A stretch of 64,000 nucleotides of DNA, taken from positions 19,033,613-19,097,612 of the forward strand of contig NC_087071.1 in NCBI RefSeq assembly GCF_963678635.1. The letters run 5' to 3'. The notes beneath the pieces are model-generated. The model searched no databases, was not told where the DNA came from, and saw nothing but the letters and a program-made list of their open reading frames with translations. Below, piece by piece: positions 47,331 to 57,800 of the stretch; the stretch's first letter is position 1; the number at the start of each line of letters is the position of its first letter. The DNA is from Symsagittifera roscoffensis. Lineage: Eukaryota; Xenacoelomorpha; Acoela; Convolutidae. A program made the translations under genes and the position numbers.

Positions 47331-48695
47331 GTGTTATAGATTCCTTTTAAGAGTGAAAAAAGAAATCCAATAAAGTTAAACATTGCGTATAAAATAGTTA
47401 GTTTTTCTAAGATGTAGTAGGGCCATCCTAGAAAATCAAGAATTTCATTCTTGAGTGTAACAAAGCTAAAAATATTGATAGGTGATATATCTTGGGGACG
47501 GTACTTTTCACCGTTTAGATATATATAATCTTTAATGTCTTTAAAATATCCGCTATAGTCTTGCGTATAGATGTCTGCAAATCCTGCGGTTTCGGCAAGT
47601 TTGCGTAAGTTTTGGTCAATTGATTGTCTTTGTATTGTGTCCATTTGTGTTAATAATTCCTGGAATTGTTGTGTTCTAATGTGATGTTGAATATCTGATT
47701 TTGAGTATATTCCTATTGATTGTAAGTCTATATTTGGGTTTCGAGCGATAGCGCGAATGCTTTCTGGTGAAAATTTTTTGAGTGATTGCATTAATGTGGG
47801 ATATGGGGTGAGAAGGTAATATTTATCTTCATCAGGGTTTAGTTGTACTACGTTGTGGCTATTTTCTGATCCACATGGAACTGCGGTATCCCAGAAATAG
47901 GTTCTTCGTGAAAGTGTGTCAACGAAATGTACTTTATTCTTATAAAAGATAGGGATTCTTTTATAACATCGTTTATCTTCAAAAACGTATAGTGGTGATA
48001 CTTTTTTAGTACAAGTATAAAACCATAAGATGTTTCCTTCATAGTCTAAAAAATTTGATCTATTTCCTGATAGTAAATATCCTGCGTAGGGTATTTTTAA
48101 TACTGCTAGTGCAAGTGATTGTAATATTTGTGTTCTTTCTAATTCGCATAGTTGGTGTAATGTTTCTAATTCGGAGAGTGACATTTCTTGAAAAATTCGG
48201 CTAATCGTGTAGTCTAGTTTCATATCTAAGTGAATATCATAGTGGATATTACCAAAATATGTATTATTCATTAGTGATAGTTCTTGTAAACGTGTGCTTT
48301 GATCGTTTTGGGGTTTTAAATGTCCACCAGGTTGACCTGTATTCTTTTGAAAATTAACTGGTATATATGATGTTCCTTCGTTTAGGGGATGACTTGTGGC
48401 GTATGGGTCGACTTTTATTTTTCCAGTGGTCATGTCGAATCCATTTTCGTATTCAACTAATATTTCAGAGTATTGTGTTTTGTGAAGTGGGTTTTTGTAT
48501 TTACATGCAAGTTCTGTTTCTTGATATATTTGAAAACGTGTTAATTTATTTTCTATATTATGAATGTTTCGAAAATTAGAACTTATCTTTCGTAATGGAT
48601 TTACTTGTTCATATGGTATTGATTGTATAAAATATTTTTTGTGAGATTACTAGAAAAAAGAGTTGGAGAAAAATCAATATTTTTAGAATATACAT
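47228..48695 (-). pseudogene. Env-like membrane glycoprotein of copy B, frame broken near its start
   Basis: The ATG at 48695, overlapping the end of ORF3, starts a textbook signal peptide: a short N-terminus and then about 14 hydrophobic residues (Ile/Leu/Phe). That frame stops at 48609. The body continues one frame over, open from 48646 to 47228, so a 1-nt change has occurred within 48612-48646, which includes an A6 run. The body (401 codons from its first ATG at 48433) has paired cysteines, a conserved-looking Cys-Tyr...Phe-Val-Asp segment near codons 150-175, and hydrophobic stretches at about 345-364 and 381-395. The layout is that of a type I viral envelope protein. I suspect kinship with class III-like glycoproteins, but only weakly. 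Confidence 0.7.
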
Positions 48696-49816
48696 GTGTA
48701 TGATAATCCTGAGTATGGGTTATAAAATGTGATGTAACCAATTGTCTTTTTGGTATATCTGTCGTATTTATATATTACTTCAGTGGTTATAAATGGTGGT
48801 GGTAGTGATTGAGCTGTTATGTTTGGTGGGTTTAATGGGTAGGGATGTTGAGTAATGTTGTTTAATTTAACTGTGATTTCAAACTTTAATTGTAAACTGT
48901 TTTGTTGAAGTATTTGGATATTGTGATCACGGATATCGTCGTGAATGTCTTGTCGGTATTGTAATCTATTAAGTGCCCAGTTGTGGAGGCGATTACTTTC
49001 TAGATGTTGTCCAAATAGTGGTGGAGGGGCTGTAAATGTATTCCAATCTAGTCTTAAAGGGATATTTGTTGATGATTGTTCTCGATATCTGGCGTCGAGA
49101 TTATTTGGAAAATTTAAGTTAAAAGGTGGGTGTGAAATCTGGCTTATTGATGGTGTTGATGGTAGTGATAATGTTTCTGGTAGTGATGAGGATGTTGTTG
49201 TATCCGTAGAAATATCTATTGGATCATTGACTAAATTTAATTCACCTTGTGTAAATGAATGTGTTGTCCAATATGGTAGTCGTGATGCCTGGTTTGGGGG
49301 GTTAAAGGGATTTTCACGTATTTGTTCAGATGTTGGTGTTGAACCTAAGTAATCTGATGGTAGGCTTGAGGTGCTACGTTGTGAAAGAAGCGTAGGGGTT
49401 TCTGGTAATATACCAATGGGGTTTTCTGGAGTGTATTGTGATGGGGATTGAGGTATATCAAAATGAACTCGGGGAGTTAGAAAATTCTTGTTTCGCCGAG
49501 GATGTATAATTTGTCTATTTATTTCGACTGTATTTTGGTTTTGACTAGGATTTCTTATTCTACTTAATTCTTGTGGTATTGTTGGGTATAAGTTATATGT
49601 TGGTTCGCTTAGAGGTGCTTGTCGTTGAACTGGTTCTAGTGGTTCTGATAAACGAGCGTGTCGTTCTTCAAAAGTGTATGGGTTATCTTGAAAGGAAATT
49701 CGTGTAGATGTTTGAGGATTATTGGTAGTTGAAGGTGTTGTTGGGTTATCTTGGGATGATGTCGGTGAAGACTGACTTGGTGACTTTTGGGTAGCAATTT
49801 TTGATGGTTTTTTGGT
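48683..49816 (-). CDS. ORF3 of copy B, 377 codons without ATG
   Basis: I read this frame codon by codon: it is fully open from just after a TAG at 49819 to TAA at 48685-48683, and contains no ATG. The first ~230 codons are Ser/Thr/Pro/Gln-rich. The last ~140 look more structured (Asn/Leu/Gln-rich with Trp and aromatic residues). Its stop lies 8 nt downstream of the env ATG, a 13-nt overlap. No family is recognised. It may be expressed from a spliced or readthrough message, or have lost its start in this copy. Confidence 0.6.
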   Translation of the reverse strand, partial: TKKPSKIATQKSPSQSSPTSSQDNPTTPSTTNNPQTSTRISFQDNPYTFEERHARLSEPLEPVQRQAPLSEPTYNLYPTIPQELSRIRNPSQNQNTVEINRQIIHPRRNKNFLTPRVHFDIPQSPSQYTPENPIGILPETPTLLSQRSTSSLPSDYLGSTPTSEQIRENPFNPPNQASRLPYWTTHSFTQGELNLVNDPIDISTDTTTSSSLPETLSLPSTPSISQISHPPFNLNFPNNLDARYREQSSTNIPLRLDWNTFTAPPPLFGQHLESNRLHNWALNRLQYRQDIHDDIRDHNIQILQQNSLQLKFEITVKLNNITQHPYPLNPPNITAQSLPPPFITTEVIYKYDRYTKKTIGYITFYNPYSGLSYTCIF

Positions 49817-49836
49817 CTATTTTTTTAGTGAAAAAG

Positions 49837-50013
49837 TTAATGTTTATTAAAGTATTCTTCTAAGAAAAGAATTAGGAGGATTGTTGCTAGAGCGAATGTG
49901 ATGATTGCTTTCTTTATACATTTGCATATAGTCAAAATGAGGGATGATAGAAATGTTATGAAAATTACAAATAGTAGAAAAATATCAGTTCTACTGAAAA
50001 TAGTTCGTATCAT
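49837..50013 (-). CDS. Small two-helix membrane protein ORF (58 aa)
   Basis: ATG at 50013, TAA at 49839-49837. The predicted protein has two hydrophobic segments, about residues 11-29 and 37-51. They are separated by a short Cys/Lys-rich hinge (CKCIKK), and an acidic/basic tail follows. It begins 10 nt after the end of the preceding hydrophobic ORF. The architecture resembles a viroporin-like protein, but no homologue is recognised and size alone does not prove function. Confidence 0.45.
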   Translation of the reverse strand: MIRTIFSRTDIFLLFVIFITFLSSLILTICKCIKKAIITFALATILLILFLEEYFNKH

Positions 50014-50023
50014 TTAGACAATT

Positions 50024-50239
50024 TTATAAATCGTACCTGTGGATATAATCAAGGGTTTTTGAAAGTTGGAGAAATAGTTCGAATATAGTGTAGAAAATTA
50101 AAAAAATATTACAAAAAATGATTAAGAGTATTAGAAAAGATTCAAGGATATCAAAAAGAAATATTATGAAAGTTTCAAGTATCGTAAAAAATTGTTTGAG
50201 GTTTGTGATAATTTTAGTGACTGTTTGATAGAAGAGCAT
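50024..50239 (-). CDS. Small hydrophobic ORF (71 aa)
   Basis: ATG at 50239. About residues 18-58 are almost wholly hydrophobic (Phe/Ile/Leu), enough for one or two membrane passes, with polar ends. It lies immediately upstream of the 58-aa hydrophobic ORF. In AT-rich DNA such frames can arise by chance, so the pairing with a second membrane ORF is the main support. Confidence 0.4.
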   Translation of the reverse strand: MLFYQTVTKIITNLKQFFTILETFIIFLFDILESFLILLIIFCNIFLIFYTIFELFLQLSKTLDYIHRYDL

Positions 50240-50833
50240 TTAAGAAATGGCTTCGTGATCGAATATTTTTTGTTGTTTGGGGCAATTTTCAAGTGTGGTC
50301 GGATTATTTATTAGTTTTTTGACAAGTGGGTTGAGTTTCATAAAAAATTGTTGGGGGCAATTTTTATGGTGATCGGGAGGTCTTCTTTGTCTTTATTTTC
50401 ATTTGTCAAATGATCTGGGGTATTTTTGAGATTTTTATACTTTAGGCTAAATAAAATGGTCGTTCTTTTACTTTAGGCTAATTTAACATATTTGTTTGGG
50501 GGGTATTTGAGGGCTGAGTTGGGGAAATATTGTTGATCTTGGGTTTATTAGATAAGGGAGGGTTATGATATTATGGTGATATTTATTTTAGTTGTCAAGT
50601 TGGAGTGGTTTGCTTATTTTTGACCTGGAGGTCGTAGAGTTATAGTTATAGATATGCCTGGAGTTTAATATTTTTCGTCTAGTTGGTTTGTGTTAAAGTT
50701 ATAGAAGGTGACGGATTGGATGAATCCTATTGGCTAATTTTGAACTAGAATCGCTGCGTGTTTATCAGCATGTTATTTTGAAAAATGAAAGTGTGAAATG
50801 TTTCAGAGGTGCAAAGATTTTTAAATGTAGAAT
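50240..50833 (-). other. Gap between pol and the late ORFs
   Basis: About 590 nt without a frame I can support. Composition stays A/C-rich on the sense strand. It could carry a splice acceptor or a promoter for the downstream ORFs, but I see no decisive signal. Confidence 0.4.
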
Positions 50834-51868
50834 TTAAGGTTGTTTTTGAAATTCAACTTTCTTTAATATTTTGGATTGTGGGATGAATACTTTATAATTT
50901 TTACGTGGTTGATTTCTAAGTCGTGAAGACTCTCTATGTTCTGATTTGTCGATTTGTTTTTGGGGTATTATTTGTTCTGTCATTTTTCTATTTTTTCTTT
51001 CTTTTTGAGATGTATTTTGATCAAGATTTTTTGTATTGTTTTTTGTGGTGTTTGATTTTGTATTTTGATTTCCGAGGTGAATATCATTTTGTTCCTTTGT
51101 TATGGTGTCCGTATGTGGGTTATTTTGAATAACTTTTAAACCTGTAAAAGAATATAATTGAGTTAGTTCGCGGAGTGCGTACTCTTTTGGATAATAAGGT
51201 AATAGGTTATTTCGGTGTTGAACGATTTCTTTTTTATCTGAGTCGGTGATTTTATATGTGACATCAGTGGGTTTTGCAATTATTTGGTATGGTCCTTTAC
51301 GAAGGGGTTGTAACTTTTTTGAAATTCCTTTTTGAGTATTAAAATTGGGTATTAAAACAAATGTTCCAATTTTTAAATCGGAGGCTGGTGTAAAGCGTGA
51401 ATTTATTTGTTCATTAATATTTTGCCTTTGTAACAACTTTTTTGTTACCTTTTGGTAAATTTCATTGTGTTTTTTATCTCTGTTTAAAATCCATTCGGTG
51501 TGTGTACCGGAGGCTAATTTAAGAATTTGTGGGTGATGAAAATGATCTTCATCGTGTGTATGTAATGGTAGGTTATAACAAATTGAGTCTTTATTTGGTT
51601 GACAATAACCTTGTGCGCTTTTATGAGAGTTTGCTGTAAACATTATTGGTTTGCGTGGCTTTTGGTTAAAAACCATTTCATATGGTGACATTCCTAAAGT
51701 TGTCGTGATTTGTGAATTATATGCTAAGGGAAATAGTTTTACATCTGCTGACCATTCGGTATATCTTGTATCATTTCCATTGATGATACATCTGAGATAT
51801 TCTTGTAATGAACGGTTCATACCTTCGACTAAGCCGTTTGTCCAAGGTGCGTGAGATGTATCCAGTGT
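50834..51868 (-). pseudogene. C-terminal integrase of copy B, downstream of the TGA
   Basis: In frame with gag-pol and separated from it only by the TGA at 51871-51869. It begins with the block around the catalytic Glu (PWTNGLVEGMNRSL), then the MSPYE-type motif near codon 40 of the ATG-started part. A GPY/F module (KGPYQIIAKP...VTYKI) typical of Ty3/gypsy integrases follows, then a Lys/Asn/Gln-rich tail. The piece between the first Asp domain and the Glu block, including the second Asp, is absent. Confidence 0.88.
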
Positions 51869-54800
51869 TCATTTTGCTATCCAGTGTTCATAGAGTGTTG
51901 TGTAAGCGTAATAAGCGTTACAATGTGGTACTGGGTTAAGTGCTACATAATGTGTAAATGCGTCAACAATTACCATAATGTAGGAGTTTCCTTCGGATGA
52001 GGGTGAAATTGGTCCTTTGGTATCAAATGAGATACGATGATTAAAGTACAAGCTTTGTCCTTTAAAATCTTGTTTTTGTGCTATTTGTTTTTGATTTGGG
52101 TAAGGTTTATTTAGTTGACATACTATACAGTCATTGCATAGTACTTTTATCCAAATTGGTGCATTTGGGAAATAAAAGTTTTGTATAAAATTTGAATATG
52201 TTTTTTCTGATCCAGAGTGTCCTTTAATATTTTGTGTATGTGAAATATTAAAAGCTATAAGAATCATACTTAAAGGGAGACAGGGAACTGTAGATTCATT
52301 TAGTTTGTATTCTAGAAGGTCTGTGTTTTCGTTAATTGTTGTATTGTTGAATTTTCGAAAATATCTGAGGAGTGTTTTGTTTCCTAGAATAGTTGAATCT
52401 GCTTTGATAGGTTTAGTTTTATATTTGTGCCATGATTTCAGTTGTCGAATTACTGGGTCAAGGTTTTGATATTGTTTCAGTGTTGAAATTGTAATTGTTT
52501 CTGTTGGGGGGAGAAAAATATTTTCGATTTCTAATTTAGATAAGGGTATTGTGTCAAGTGGGTCATGGAGGTCAAAAACTTGATTTATTGTGTATTTTGA
52601 ATCGTTTGTTTGTGGTCCTGATAAGTTTATTTTATCAGTCAGATTTTCTTTTTCAATTAGTGGAAAATGGTCTTTTTTAGGCGGGTGTTGTTTTATTCTT
52701 TTTTGTTGGGTGTTGTTTTTTATCCATTGTGAATATGGGATTGGTTTAAAAGTTGATGTTCCAAGTAGATCAACTTCATAGTGATTATTTTGACAATCTA
52801 AATAAAGTGAGAAATGTTGTAAATTATTTATTTGTGATTGTTCAACGTCAGTTTTTACTGCATATTTGCATTCCAATCGGGGTGATGTTTCATTTTCTGC
52901 AAGGTAGAATTTTATGTTTTTGGGTATTTCAACTGTGGTTTTTCGTGTAAGTAATTCAGGTGGCGTATTTCGACTTAAAGTGTCTGGTAATGCAAGATTT
53001 TTTCCTGCGGTCCAAACTATATGTAAGTTTGGGAATTTCATTAAAATGAGTTGAAATCTATAAACTCGGTGGTTTGGATTAGACTTTTGTGTAAAAAGAA
53101 AGATGATTGGTTTATGGTCTGTGAATAGAACTGTGGGATGTTTTGATCCAAGTATCAGAAATTCATATTCTGTTAGTGTATATATTATGGCTGTACATTC
53201 TCTCATTAGAGTTGAGAGTCTTAGTTCTGCTTGAGTGAATAATCGAGAATTTGCTGATATGAGGTTCATTTTATTTGTACTATTATGTGATTGTAATAAT
53301 GCTGCGCCGATGCCAAAGTTCGAAGCATCGCACATTGCATAAAATGGTTGATTTGAATCTGGAATTGTGTTTGAAATTTGTTCAGTTAGAAGTTTTTTAA
53401 TTTCTTCAAATCGTGCTTGATGTTCTATATTCCATTCAAAATTATTTTGTTGTCTAAGTATGTTATAGAATGGTCGTAGATATAATTGCATTTTATAAAC
53501 ATATTTGCTTAAAAAGTTTAACATTCCAAGGAATTCTTGGATTTTCTTTTTATTTGTTGGTGGTTGGAGTTTTTGAATAGCGTCTATACGTGATTTCAAT
53601 GGAGTGATTGTTTTTCTTTCTATATTATGCCCTAAGAATTTAACTTTTGTCAAAAAGAAGTGTGATTTATCGGGGGCGGCCTTCAGATTTTCGTTCTGAA
53701 GTATTTGGTGATATTGTTCTAAAACATTGAACATTTCCTCTTTTGTTTGTGATTGCATAAAAACATCGTCTAAATAGGTGATTGCGTTTTTCTTGAGTAT
53801 TAGTGGTCGAAAAATTTTGCTCATAAAAGCTGAAAATGCTGCTGGTCCTATGGATATTCCATAGAATAAGCGGTTGAATTCGTATTGTTGATTTCCAATA
53901 ACAAATTGTGTTAAGCGTCGTGATTGTTCATCTAATGGCATTTGATTATATGCACTATTCATATCGGCGGTGGTAAAGTATTTTCCGTTTATTTTTGTTA
54001 AAATAACTTGTATTGGTTCAATGGGCCAATTACACTTTGATTCATCTATGAGTGAATTGAGGTATCTAGCATCGAGAACAATTTTTAATGATTCTCCTTT
54101 GGCTAGAATGATAACAGGGTTGATAAATGTGTTGCCTTTTGGTTGTTCCTCTTTGTTTACTGGTGATATAATGTTGTATTGTTCTAAAATGTCGAGTAAT
54201 CTGTTCACTTTATCGTGTAAGTGAATTGGTACTTTACTTGCTCTTTGTTTTTTGAAAACTGCGTCTGGTTTTAATGGGAGATGTAGTGATGAGCTGATTT
54301 TGCCAACATCAAATTTGGATGTTGCATAGACTGATGAATATTTAATTAGCTGTTTTGCTAGTTTTTCAAATTCGTCTTGTGTTATTTGTGAATGTTGGAA
54401 ATTAAACATTGTTAAAAATTTCTGTTGGTTCTCTGTGTAGTTACTTATGTTGAATGTAGGTTTGAAATATGGGGTTTTTGTGAAATAATCCGTATTTCTG
54501 TTTTCGTTACTTATTATATTATTTATAGATAATTCTTCATTAAGGATTGTGGATTGGCAAATATCTAGTAATTGGAGTATATTTTTTACACGATATGCTT
54601 TTTCGTGTATTGGTAATATTGTAGCGTTGGTTTCGCAATAGCCTAAAAGTCCTAAAGGTAATGTTACTTGGTAAGGTGTATTGTTGTATACATGTAAGGA
54701 AATAATATCTGAATTCGAGTTTTTCAAATATTTTATTGATGAGATTGTGATTTTGAAAAACTTATGAATAGGTTTGAATTCGAAATCTGACATATAAAAT

Positions 54801-57800
54801 TTTTGTTTGTTTTGTTTTTTATCATATTGGTGAACTTGTTTGATTGAAAAATTATAGATGTTTCCTGATAGTGGTTTCAAGTGTTTTCTTTGCTGGTTAT
54901 ATATTGGGTAAAATTTTGAAAAAAATGGTGGTTGTTTATTTAATCTTTGAAAAAATGTTAGGGATGTGTCTTTTGTTTTTGTATATTTATCTTTGATTAA
55001 TATTTTACTATTCAAGATGTTGATTGTTGGTATATATTTAGAGATAAATGGTATTCCAATGATATTATGTTTAATATCAGTGATATGGAATATTTGTTTA
55101 AATGGTTTGGTTAAAATTTTGTTTTGCTCCATTGTTTTTGTGGGGAGAAGAAATAATTGAATTTTTCCGTAATTTATTAATGTTGATCCTTGTGCTGTTG
55201 CTAGTTTGCTGGAGGTTTCAAGAGGTGTTAGCTTTGGGTGTAAGGTTTTTATTTCATTCCATGTGGGAATGTTTATTATATTTGATTCTGCTCCTGAATC
55301 AATTAAAAAATCAATTTCAAGATCTGGTGGTTGAAATTCTTTGCTTTTTGGGCTTTCCAAAAGAAATGGTATTGTCCAAATTTTTTCTTTGTGTTGTTCT
55401 TTTTGTATGTTTTGATAGATGTGATTTGTATTCAAACATTTTGTTTTTTCTTTCTCATTGGGTTGGTTTGTAGTGTTAATTTCATTAGTTTTTTGTGTCG
55501 TCGGTGTGGAATGGACGGGTTCAATATAATAATTGTGAAGGAGTTCTGATTGATTCTCATATATGTGTGATGAAAAAGGTTCTTCATATACAACAGGTTC
55601 ATAGTCGTTTTCGACTTTTATCATGTTGATGGAGAGAGTGTTTTCTGCATCGCTTTCTGAATCTGATGATTCACAGTTTATTTGGTTGAGTTGTAACGTA
55701 TCAGTTACTGTGTCATCAATACCTGGAGGGTCTGATGTTGTTTCTGGATTAGATTGTACTTGATTAATATGTCTTTGATGTTTAGGTGTACTACTTCTGT
55801 GGCGATTAATAGAATTATTATAGTTATTATTATTCCGGTGTGGTGATTGGGAATAATTTCTATAACGATTATTATAACTTGAGTGTCGATTTTGTGAATT
55901 ATTTCGCGATCTGTTTTGGTAATTATTGTTTGGTCTGTTATAGTTCGATCTATCATATGAGTTATTCCTTGATTGATTGTTCGGGTAATTCTGGTTTCGG
56001 TTGTTTGAATAACTTCTATTCCGATTATTTGAGTAGTTTCTATTCCTATTGTATGATGAATTTCGTGATTGATTGTTTGGATAATAACTATTTCTTGATT
56101 GGGAATTAGATCTAGAAACAAATCGTTGTGTATTTGAATGTGATCTGGAGTAGTTATTTCGACTATTTGGTCTATTGTAGTGATGTTGTGATGAATTATG
56201 CGTGTTTCTTCGTTCTGGTGATCTTCCTCTATAACTTGAGTTATATGGTGATTGATTTCTTGAATAATTTGTATTGTTCGGGAGTGGTTTTCCTGAACTG
56301 TTGTTGCTGTAGACTGTTTTGTTCGGTAGATTTTGATCTTTTTTCATGTATTGATAGAATGATTTATTTGGTTCTTTATATTTTTGAGGTTTATTTTGAT
56401 TGTCTTGCTGTTTTTGTCTACATTCAGAAATACTATGTCCGTATCGTCGGTAATAATTACACCATTTTTTGAAAGATGGTTTGCCTTTAAAGTTTGGGTG
56501 TTTTTCGTAAATATTGAGTATTTCAGTGATTTTTTCAACGAGATCTGTATCTGATTCTTGTATATTATTTATATTTGTGGAAGCTGTTTCAATTCTGTTA
56601 ACGTATTGTAATTTCAGATTTTCCGTTTCTTCGAGTTTCATTGTGATTTCTGCTTGTTCTAGTTTGTCTACTAGTTTTCGAAAATCTAAATCGGGTTCTC
56701 GAATTGACGAAGGATGGGATGCTCTCTTTTTTATTGCTATTTTCCTTAATTGTGGTGTTAAGGTCATCATTAAGATTTCTGTCATCTTTGTGTTTTTATA
56801 GTCATGTGTATTTAATGAATATGCTTTTCGAACTAGTGTTTCGATTCGTACTGCTAATTGCTTGATGGTTTCGTTTGGTAATCTGCGAATTTCATTACAT
56901 AAAACTCTTTGTTGTTGTTTGTTTCTTTCGGAGTCAAACATTTTAGAAAATTCTTGTGTAAATCTTTTCCAATGTGATTTTATTTCTATAGGCAATACTG
57001 AAAACCATTTTTGGGCTGCGCCATCTAGAGTTGTTTGTATTAACGCTGTGCGTCGATGTATCCAGTTTTGATGTAGTGGCGTATTAATTGGTTCAGGTCC
57101 TATATTTAAAATCAAATTTGCTGTGACTGCATTTAAATAGTCTTCTACAGAATATTCAGGGTCTGTTCCTGTGAATACCATTAAAGGTTTATTTGATGTT
57201 ATTGATGATCCACCCATAAGGTATGGATTCATCGTCATTTGTAATGATTCTGCTGCATTTGGCATTTGAGAAAAATTTGAAAGTTGATTTCTTGTTATTT
57301 CGTGTTGTTGAAGATAATATGGGAGTGGTATTTCATTTTTCATTTGTGCTGGTTGGTACGAGTTTGCAATCATTGGGTTTTGTTGCTGAATTGGTTGAAA
57401 AGATTTATTATTTGGGTTTTGTTGTTGAATTGGTTGTTGAATTTGTGTATCTATTGGTTGTGGAGAAAAATTTCTATGATATGTATGTGGTTTCTGTATT
57501 CCTTGTCCACGATATTCTTGATTATAGGGTGTAAATATATCTGGTTGTAAGAAATCATCATCTGAGGATAAGTAATCCATTTGATAAGATGTTTGTTTTT
57601 TATTTTTATTTTGTTGAAAAAATGGATAGTTTTCACTACGATCCTGTGGAGGATGTAAATTTGTTTGGAAATTTACTGAATTAGGTGGTGCCATTGGGTT
57701 ATCCCAGTTTCGAAAACTTGTATAATTACTAAAATTTTTTCGTGGTTGATAATTTGTTTTTGATGGATGTGTGTAATTATAATTATGGTCTGCAAAGTTG

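Noticed and set aside
48612-48660. Splice acceptor TTTTTTCTAG ahead of env
   Set aside because: Splicing there would place an in-frame TAA immediately after the junction in the env body frame, so it does not rescue the frame.
51869-51871. TGA in gag-pol as a recoded (sense or readthrough) codon
   Set aside because: TGA clearly ends ORF1 and the env-tail frame, and the stop coincides with a deletion and a templated repeat in integrase. Damage explains it better.
55840-56109. Plus-strand frames opposite the gag N/R/Y/S region (also 309-590)
   Set aside because: They are antisense shadows of a repetitive codon pattern and have biased Tyr/Cys/Asn composition with no other support.
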